Source: RGIG5472 sp051867615 (GTDB lineage: Bacteria > Bacillota > Clostridia > Oscillospirales > Oscillospiraceae). Taken from it: 64,000 nucleotides of DNA. Below, piece by piece: positions 58,816-64,000 of the stretch. The stretch covers positions 13,859-77,858 of the forward strand of contig JBJDYU010000012.1 of assembly GCA_051867615.1 (NCBI GenBank). The letters are read 5' to 3'. The notes beneath the pieces are model-generated. The model searched no databases, had not been told where the DNA came from, and saw only the letters and a program-made list of their open reading frames with translations. The position numbers and the translations under genes were made by a program. Every line of letters begins with the position of its first letter. Position 1 is the stretch's first letter.

Positions 58816-60969
58816 ATGAGAGAGAAGAACGAGCAGGACCTGTATCAGACGCTGTCGGACACCCAGCAGCTTCTGAAGGGCCTGGACCCCTCGGGGGAGC
58901 GGTATACGCTGGAATCCATCCTGGAGGAGTTCGGGACGAAGGCTCCGGCGGAGCCGGAGACGGCTGTGCCGGCCCCGGAGGAAGAAAAGGACGAAGAACC
59001 CTCCGCAAAGGCGGAGGAGAGCGCGGAGGAAAATACGGCGGAAACTGCTTCCTCCGGGGAAGCGGAGGAAGTCCCGCCGCCGGAAAACACGGCCAAGGCC
59101 GCGGGCGGCGAGAAGGAGCTGATCCTGCCGCAGATGTCCATGGAGGAATGCTCCTTTGCCAGCGTGGTGGCGGAGACCGTGGGCGCGGTGCTGGGCGAGG
59201 AAAAGGCGGAAAGCCGCCGTCCGGCGCTGCGTGACCGTCTGGCGGAGAGGGCCGGCGCGTGGAAGAACCGCCGCAGCCGCCTGGAAGCGGAAACGCCGGA
59301 AGCGGAGGAGGAAGAAGACGAGGAAGCGGCGGAGGCCCGCCGCTGGAGCCGGGAGGCCGAGCCTCCGGCGGAGGAGACCTACGCGGCGCTCCGAAAGGAG
59401 TACGCGGGCCTTAAAAAGCGTTTCCGCCTGTCGCTGCTGCCCTCGCTGCTGGGCTTGCTGCTGTTGCTCGCGCAGGAGCTGGAGCTTGTATCGGCGCTGC
59501 TCCCGCCTGCCCGTATGGCGCTGGTGCTGCTCATTTTGCAGCTGCTCGCCTGCGTCTGCGGCTGGCCGGTGTTCCGCCGGGCCATAGAGGGCCTGCGGGA
59601 AAGACGCTTCACGGCGGAGCTGATGACGCTCATCGCCGCTCTTGCCACGGCGGCGGATGGCTGCTCCGCTGCGTTTTCCTCTGCGGCCCGCCCGGGGACG
59701 CCGCTCTGCCCGGTGAGCGCCCTCGCGGTGAGCTTTGCGCTGCTGGGACTGCTGCTGCAGACCCGGGGGCGGAAGGACAGCTTCCGCCTGCTCTGCGTGG
59801 GTGAGCCGGGCTGCGTGGTGGCGGAGGGCAGCGAAGGCATCTGCAAGCAGAAGGGAAGCGCCGCGGGCTTTACCCACGCCGCCTTTTCGCAGAGCGCGGC
59901 GGAGCGCTGGCAGGGCGTTCTGCTGCCGCTGATCTTCGCGGCGGCGGTGGTGTTCACGGCTCTTGCCACCATCGGCCGGGGCCGGAGCGGGGAGTTCGGC
60001 TGGTGCCTTTCGGCGCTGCTTTCGGCGGCCAACGCCTTTACCCTGCCGCTGTGCTTCGCCCTGCCCTATGCCCGGGTGGCCCGGCGGCTGTACCACAGCG
60101 GCGCGGCGGTGGCGGGCTATCTTGGCGCGCGGCTCATCAGCCGCAGCCGCCGCATGATCCTCACCGACCGGGATCTTTTCCCGGAGGGTACGGTGCATCT
60201 CAACGGCATCAAGATCTACGGCGAGGAGATCGGCAAGGTGGTCTCCTTTGCAGCGAGCCTCGCAAGGCGCAGCGGCAGCGGTCTTGCCCACCTGTTCGAC
60301 GGCCTTCTGCAAAGCGAGGGGGCGGAGCTGGAGGAGGTGGAGGAGTTCGCCTGGTCTGACTACGGCGGCTTTTCCGGCGTCATCCACGGGGAGACGGCGG
60401 TCCTGGGGACGGAGCGCTATCTCCGCCGCGCGGGCGTGGTGATCCCCCACGGGGTGAAGCTGCACAACGCCCTGTTTCTGGCGGTGGACGGAAAGATGAT
60501 CGCCGCCTTCGCGGTGAAGTATCCGCAGGTCAGCTCCGCCGAGTGGGCCTTGCACAGCCTGCGGCGCAACGGCGTGGCCCCGGTGCTGGCCACCCGCGAC
60601 CCCAATCTGACCCCCGCGCTTTTAAAGCAGCGCTTCGGCACCGACGCCAAGGCGGTCTATCCCAAGCTCTCGGAGCGGCTGGCCCTCTCCGAGCCGGGGA
60701 CGCAGCCGCCGGGCCTCATGGGCGCGGCGCTGTACCGGGAGGGGCTGATGCCCTATGCCGAGGCGGTCATCGCCAGCCGCCGGCTCTGCCGTGTGTCAAG
60801 GCAGCTCACCGTGCTGGCCGTGGCGGGGAGCGTGGCGGGGTTGCTGCTGTGCTTTTATCTGATCTTCGCGGGGGCGGGCGCGGCGCTGACGCCGCTGTCT
60901 CTCGCGGTCTACCAGCTGCTCTGGGCCTTCGGCGGAGGGCTGATCGGTCTGGGAACGGACCGGTACTGA
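58816..60969 (+). CDS. P-type-ATPase-like membrane protein lacking the phosphorylation motif
   Basis: A 717-residue protein. Residues about 40-190 are Glu/Ala-rich and disordered. Hydrophobic segments follow near 205-300 and 375-430, then a soluble domain, then two helices at the end (about 660-712). The layout and motifs such as GVIHGETAVLGTERYLRRAGV and LAVDGKMIAAFAV resemble the nucleotide-binding part of heavy-metal P-type ATPases. But where DKTGT should stand the sequence is TDRDLFPEGT (Asp451), and no GDGxND is seen. It is likely a non-transporting relative. It probably shares the rlmB transcript. Confidence 0.68.
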   Translation: MREKNEQDLYQTLSDTQQLLKGLDPSGERYTLESILEEFGTKAPAEPETAVPAPEEEKDEEPSAKAEESAEENTAETASSGEAEEVPPPENTAKAAGGEKELILPQMSMEECSFASVVAETVGAVLGEEKAESRRPALRDRLAERAGAWKNRRSRLEAETPEAEEEEDEEAAEARRWSREAEPPAEETYAALRKEYAGLKKRFRLSLLPSLLGLLLLLAQELELVSALLPPARMALVLLILQLLACVCGWPVFRRAIEGLRERRFTAELMTLIAALATAADGCSAAFSSAARPGTPLCPVSALAVSFALLGLLLQTRGRKDSFRLLCVGEPGCVVAEGSEGICKQKGSAAGFTHAAFSQSAAERWQGVLLPLIFAAAVVFTALATIGRGRSGEFGWCLSALLSAANAFTLPLCFALPYARVARRLYHSGAAVAGYLGARLISRSRRMILTDRDLFPEGTVHLNGIKIYGEEIGKVVSFAASLARRSGSGLAHLFDGLLQSEGAELEEVEEFAWSDYGGFSGVIHGETAVLGTERYLRRAGVVIPHGVKLHNALFLAVDGKMIAAFAVKYPQVSSAEWALHSLRRNGVAPVLATRDPNLTPALLKQRFGTDAKAVYPKLSERLALSEPGTQPPGLMGAALYREGLMPYAEAVIASRRLCRVSRQLTVLAVAGSVAGLLLCFYLIFAGAGAALTPLSLAVYQLLWAFGGGLIGLGTDRY

Positions 60970-61020
60970 GATTTTTGTGAGGGTTTCCCGAAAAAAAGCG
61001 GAAGAAAAGAAAAATTCCTG

Positions 61021-61049
61021 TTGTTTTGCTGGTAAAGTTATTATATAAT
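61021..61049 (+). promoter_or_regulatory. Promoter of EF-G-like gene
   Basis: TTGTTT (61021-61026), 17 bp, TATAAT (61044-61049), 51 bp before the start codon. Confidence 0.75.
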
Positions 61050-61099
61050 CATTTTGTTGAGCGAACTTTTGCAAGTGCAAAATGGAAGGAGATACTTAT

Positions 61100-63172
61100 A
61101 TGGCTTACACCTCGAAGGACATTCGTAATATCTGCCTGTTGGGCCACGGCGGCAACGGCAAGACCTCCCTCGCGGAGCAGATCCTCTTCCTCAGCGGCCT
61201 CACCGACCGTCTCGGCCGGACCGCCGACGGCAACACCGTCTGCGACTACGACGCCGAGGAGATCAAGAGAAAGATCTCGATCTCCCTCGCCATGGCTCCT
61301 GTGAATTATAAGGGCTGCCGCATCAACATCATGGACGCTCCCGGCAACTTCGACTTTGCCGGCGAGGCTCTCTCCGCCATCCGCGCCGCGGAGTGCGCGG
61401 TGCTGGTCTGCGCGGCGAAGGACGGCCTTTCCGTCGGCGCCGAGCGCACCTGGAAGCTGCTGGGCAAGAAGCCCCGCATGATCTTCATCAACCGCACCGA
61501 CGAGGAGAACAGCGATTTCAGTGCCTGCCTCGAGGCGCTGAAGGGCAAGTTCGGCAACGCTGTGGCGCCCATCGTCGTCCCCGTGGTGGACGGCAGCAAG
61601 CGCGTCACCGCCGTGGTGGACCTGCTGCGCAACAAGGCCTATGAATTTAAGGGCGGCAAGGTCGCACCCTGCGCCATCCCCGATTCCGTCGCCGACGAGG
61701 CGGAGTCCATGCGCGCCGAGCTGATGGAAGCCGCCGCCGGCGCGGACGAGGAGCTGATGGAGAAGTTCTTCGAGACCATGGAGCTTTCCCCCGAGGAGAT
61801 CGCCCGCGGCCTGAAGGCCGGCGTGCGCGACGGAAGCGTCGCTCCCGTTCTCTGCGGCAGCGCCGTCACGGGCCTTGGCGTGGAGATCCTGCTGCAGACC
61901 ATCGCGGACATGGTCCCCGCTCCTGTGGATATGCCCGCCGAGACCGCTGAAAACGAGAGCGGCGACGCGGTGGAGGTCGCCTGCGATCCCGCCGGTCCCA
62001 CCGCCGCCATCGTCTTCAAGACCATTTCCGACCAGTACGGCAAGTACTCTCTGGTGAAGGTCGTCCGCGGCAAGATCACCGCCGATATGTCCCTGTACAA
62101 CACCACCACCGGCAACACCGAGAAGCTGGGCCGTCTCTATGTGATCCGCGGCAAGAAGACCGAGGAGGTCAAGGAGATCTGCTGCGGCGATATCGGCGCC
62201 ATCGCCAAGATGGACCGCGTCCGCACCGGCGACACCCTCTGCGATCCCAAGCGGGTGGTGAAGCTGGCGAAGATGGAGTACGCGGAGCCCTGCTATTCCC
62301 GCGCCATCTCCCCCAAGGTCCGCGGCCAGGACGAGAAGATCGGCTCCGGCCTGCTGCGCCTGAACGAAGAAGACCCCACCTTCACCGTGGTGAACAACGC
62401 CGAGACCCATCAGACCGTGGTCTCCGGCGCCGGCGATATCCAGATCGACGTGCTGGTATCCAAGCTCAAGACCCGCTTCGGCGTGGAGGCTGAGCTGGCG
62501 GCGCCCCGTGTGGCCTACCGCGAGAAGATCCGCAAGGTGGTGGACCAGCACGCCCGCCACAAGAAGCAGACCGGCGGCAGCGGCCAGTTCGCCGACGTGG
62601 TCATCCGCTTCGAACCCTGCGAGAGCGAGACGATGGAGTTCGCCGAGGAGGTCTTCGGCGGCAGCGTGCCCAAGAACTTCTTCCCCGCAGTGGAAAAGGG
62701 CCTGCGCGAGGCCTGCAACCACGGCGTTCTGGCTGGCTATCCCATGGTGTATCTCCGCGCCGTGCTGCACGACGGCTCCTATCACCCCGTGGACTCCTCT
62801 GAAATCGCTTTCAAGACCGCGGCCCAACTGGCCTACAAGGAGGCGCTGCCCCAGGCCAATCCCGTTCTGCTGGAGCCCATCGGCGAGCTGCAGGTCCGCA
62901 TCCCCGACAGCTACATGGGCGATATCATCGGCGATCTGAACAAGCGCCGCGGCCGCGTGATGGGCATGGATCCCACCGGCGACGGCGACCAGATCGTCAC
63001 CGCCGAGGTCCCCATGGGCGAAATGATGAACTACGCCATCGACCTGCGCTCCATGAGCCAGAGCCGCGGCAGCTTCACGCTGCATTTCGTCCGCTATGAG
63101 GACTGCCCGCCCGCCGCCCAGGAGAAGGCCATCGCCGAGGCGAAGGCCATGAAGGCTCTGGCGGAGGACTGA
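61100..63172 (+). CDS. Divergent elongation factor G
   Basis: A 690-residue translational GTPase with all EF-G domains. G1 reads GHGGNGKT (residues 15-22) instead of AHIDAGKT; G3 reads DAPGNFDF (79-86), replacing the catalytic His of DTPGHVDF by Asn; G4 reads NRTD (131-134) instead of NKMD. Domains IV and V are intact (YREKIRK, KQTGGSGQFADV, GVLAGYPM, RGRVMGM). It is a second EF-G-like paralogue common in Clostridia; a slow GTPase, perhaps for ribosome recycling or stress, is inferred. AAGGAGATACTT precedes ATG 61100. Codon use is biased as in highly expressed genes. Confidence 0.88.
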   Translation: MAYTSKDIRNICLLGHGGNGKTSLAEQILFLSGLTDRLGRTADGNTVCDYDAEEIKRKISISLAMAPVNYKGCRINIMDAPGNFDFAGEALSAIRAAECAVLVCAAKDGLSVGAERTWKLLGKKPRMIFINRTDEENSDFSACLEALKGKFGNAVAPIVVPVVDGSKRVTAVVDLLRNKAYEFKGGKVAPCAIPDSVADEAESMRAELMEAAAGADEELMEKFFETMELSPEEIARGLKAGVRDGSVAPVLCGSAVTGLGVEILLQTIADMVPAPVDMPAETAENESGDAVEVACDPAGPTAAIVFKTISDQYGKYSLVKVVRGKITADMSLYNTTTGNTEKLGRLYVIRGKKTEEVKEICCGDIGAIAKMDRVRTGDTLCDPKRVVKLAKMEYAEPCYSRAISPKVRGQDEKIGSGLLRLNEEDPTFTVVNNAETHQTVVSGAGDIQIDVLVSKLKTRFGVEAELAAPRVAYREKIRKVVDQHARHKKQTGGSGQFADVVIRFEPCESETMEFAEEVFGGSVPKNFFPAVEKGLREACNHGVLAGYPMVYLRAVLHDGSYHPVDSSEIAFKTAAQLAYKEALPQANPVLLEPIGELQVRIPDSYMGDIIGDLNKRRGRVMGMDPTGDGDQIVTAEVPMGEMMNYAIDLRSMSQSRGSFTLHFVRYEDCPPAAQEKAIAEAKAMKALAED

Positions 63173-63183
63173 CATAACTGACC

Positions 63184-63217
63184 GAAAGGCTGCAAAGCAT
63201 AGGCTTTGCAGCCTTTC
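63184..63217 (+). terminator. Hairpin after EF-G-like gene
   Basis: A 15-bp stem GAAAGGCTGCAAAGC / GCTTTGCAGCCTTTC with an ATAG loop; the T run is short (TTC). Confidence 0.75.
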
Positions 63218-63313
63218 TTCGCATTTGGCACGCGCCGCTTATGTCGGCCTTCCACGGCGCTCCGGCGGGAGAGAGCACGGAAGAAACTGCCGCCTATTTT
63301 TCAGAGATAGATA

Positions 63314-63341
63314 TTGACAAATTTGCTTATTGATATATAAT
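63314..63341 (+). promoter_or_regulatory. Promoter of second Fur-type gene
   Basis: TTGACA (63314-63319), 16 bp, TATAAT (63336-63341). Surrounding AT-rich sequence may hide an operator, but no clean 7-1-7 palindrome was found. Confidence 0.82.
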
Positions 63342-63384
63342 CTTAATTACAAAAGCACTGCGAGCGGAGAGGAGGAAGCGGCAT

Positions 63385-63765
63385 ATGGCAGCGCGGCAGA
63401 CCTTGCAGAAGACCATCATATACGCGGCGCTGTGCGAGCTGAATAACCATCCCACGGCGGACATGGTCTGCGAGCGGGTGCGGCGGGATTTTCCCACCGT
63501 CAGCAAGGCCACCGTCTACCGGGTGCTGCGCCAGATGGCGGAGCAGGGGAAGATCGTCCGGCTCTCGGTGCCGGGCGGCGCGGATCATTACGACCATATG
63601 ACGCATCCGCACTTCCACGTCTGCTGCACCGGCTGCGCCCGGGTGGACGATGTGGAGATGCCGGACCCCGGCGCGCTGGAAAAGACCGTGACGGACTGCC
63701 GCGGATACCGCCTTTCCGGCTGCAGCGTGGTGCTTACGGGGCTGTGCCCCGACTGTCAGAAATGA
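63385..63765 (+). CDS. Fur family regulator (PerR-like)
   Basis: A 126-residue Fur-family protein: the winged helix HPTADMVCERVRRDFPTVSKATVYRVLRQM and a metal/dimer domain with HYDHMTHPHFH, CTGC and CPDC. Only the four-Cys zinc site and the His cluster can be read; peroxide sensing is suggested by the rubrerythrin gene 59 bp downstream, an arrangement usual for PerR in Clostridia. It is a second Fur paralogue besides 51771-52157. The start is ATG after GAGAGGAGGAAGCGGC. Confidence 0.88.
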   Translation: MAARQTLQKTIIYAALCELNNHPTADMVCERVRRDFPTVSKATVYRVLRQMAEQGKIVRLSVPGGADHYDHMTHPHFHVCCTGCARVDDVEMPDPGALEKTVTDCRGYRLSGCSVVLTGLCPDCQK

Positions 63766-63824
63766 AAAATGCGAAAGCGTTTTCCATAACAAAGCAAAAA
63801 ATTTTTGTAAAGGAGATTACGAAT

Positions 63825-64000
63825 ATGAAAAAGTGGGTCTGCCCTGTCTGCGGCTATGTGCATGAAGGCGACACGCCTCCCGAGTTCTGCCCCGCCTGCA
63901 AGGTCCCCGGTTCCCGCTTCACCGAGCTGAAGGCCGACGCCAAGCTCGCCGCCGAGCATGAGTACGGCATCTATGCCAAGACCGTGAAGAACAACCCCGA
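63825..64000 (+). CDS. Rubredoxin-rubrerythrin (NADH peroxidase type), cut by window edge
   Basis: The first 58 residues are visible; the gene continues past the window. They hold a rubredoxin iron site (CPVCGY and CPACKV) at the N-terminus, then the beginning of a ferritin-like domain (AAEHEYGIYAKTVKNNP). An N-terminal rubredoxin before the diiron domain marks the reverse rubrerythrins, which reduce hydrogen peroxide in Clostridia. AAAGGAGATTACG precedes the ATG. It follows a PerR-like gene, probably as part of the same operon. Confidence 0.85.
   Translation, partial: MKKWVCPVCGYVHEGDTPPEFCPACKVPGSRFTELKADAKLAAEHEYGIYAKTVKNNP

Overview
The window reads as a chromosomal stretch of a GC-rich, anaerobic, Gram-positive member of the Clostridia, most like the Oscillospiraceae group. 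Supporting signs are a short Alu-less SRP RNA beside dnaX, a T-box leader, the PhoH-YbeY-Era, YqzL-RecO and MutS2 groupings, an HPr with both His15 and Ser46, an SLH surface protein, an [FeFe]-hydrogenase module and rubrerythrins. The placement is inferred from gene content only. I see no phage, transposase or CRISPR array; the apparent mobile material is three small terminal-inverted-repeat elements.

Layout. Positions 1-7.2 kb carry housekeeping genes (phoH, ybeY, era, an FAD-dependent oxidoreductase, a 34-residue YqzL-like gene, recO, mutS2). Positions 7.3-10.1 kb hold HPr, a deaminase and uvrC. Positions 10.2-14.8 kb form a selenocysteine locus: selA and selB overlap, tRNA-Sec has its own promoter and terminator, and a selenium-type LysR regulator follows. 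Positions 14.9-22.9 kb are mixed: a membrane sulfatase, an SDR, two metal-type GTPases (one with a His/Cys-rich domain), an SPFH/small-regulator operon with a striking operator, a cytidine deaminase and an XRE membrane regulator. Positions 23.2-27.3 kb encode a MarR-controlled heterodimeric ABC exporter. A candidate small RNA, a small membrane protein and an SLH protein reach 30.8 kb.

From 30.8 to 37.6 kb the minus strand carries SRP RNA-dnaX-ebfC, pepT, a T-box-controlled TrpB-like gene and GAPDH. Positions 37.9-43.9 kb are a LacI-controlled sugar ABC importer with 4-alpha-glucanotransferase. Positions 44-48.4 kb have a flippase, then a riboswitch-like leader ahead of a TM1266-type regulator and an ABC importer. 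Positions 48.4-51.4 kb hold an inverted-repeat element, an EamA exporter, a second LysR and a MarR. Positions 51.6-55.1 kb form an apparent peroxide-response locus: a Fur/PerR-type regulator behind two PerR-like boxes, a QueD-like protein, and an open reading frame joining an [FeFe]-hydrogenase to a rubredoxin-rubrerythrin. The end carries tRNA-Leu, ftsH, rlmB, a P-type-ATPase-like protein without the phosphorylation motif, a divergent EF-G, and a second Fur-type regulator followed by a truncated rubrerythrin.

Most notable are: (i) two 149-150 bp elements whose stems differ by compensating changes; (ii) the leader and terminator at 45.6 kb; (iii) an intergenic transcription unit at 27.4 kb without a convincing ORF; (iv) the hydrogenase-rubrerythrin junction with an internal ribosome-binding site; and (v) the degenerate P-type ATPase. 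All functions come from reading the sequence without database searches.
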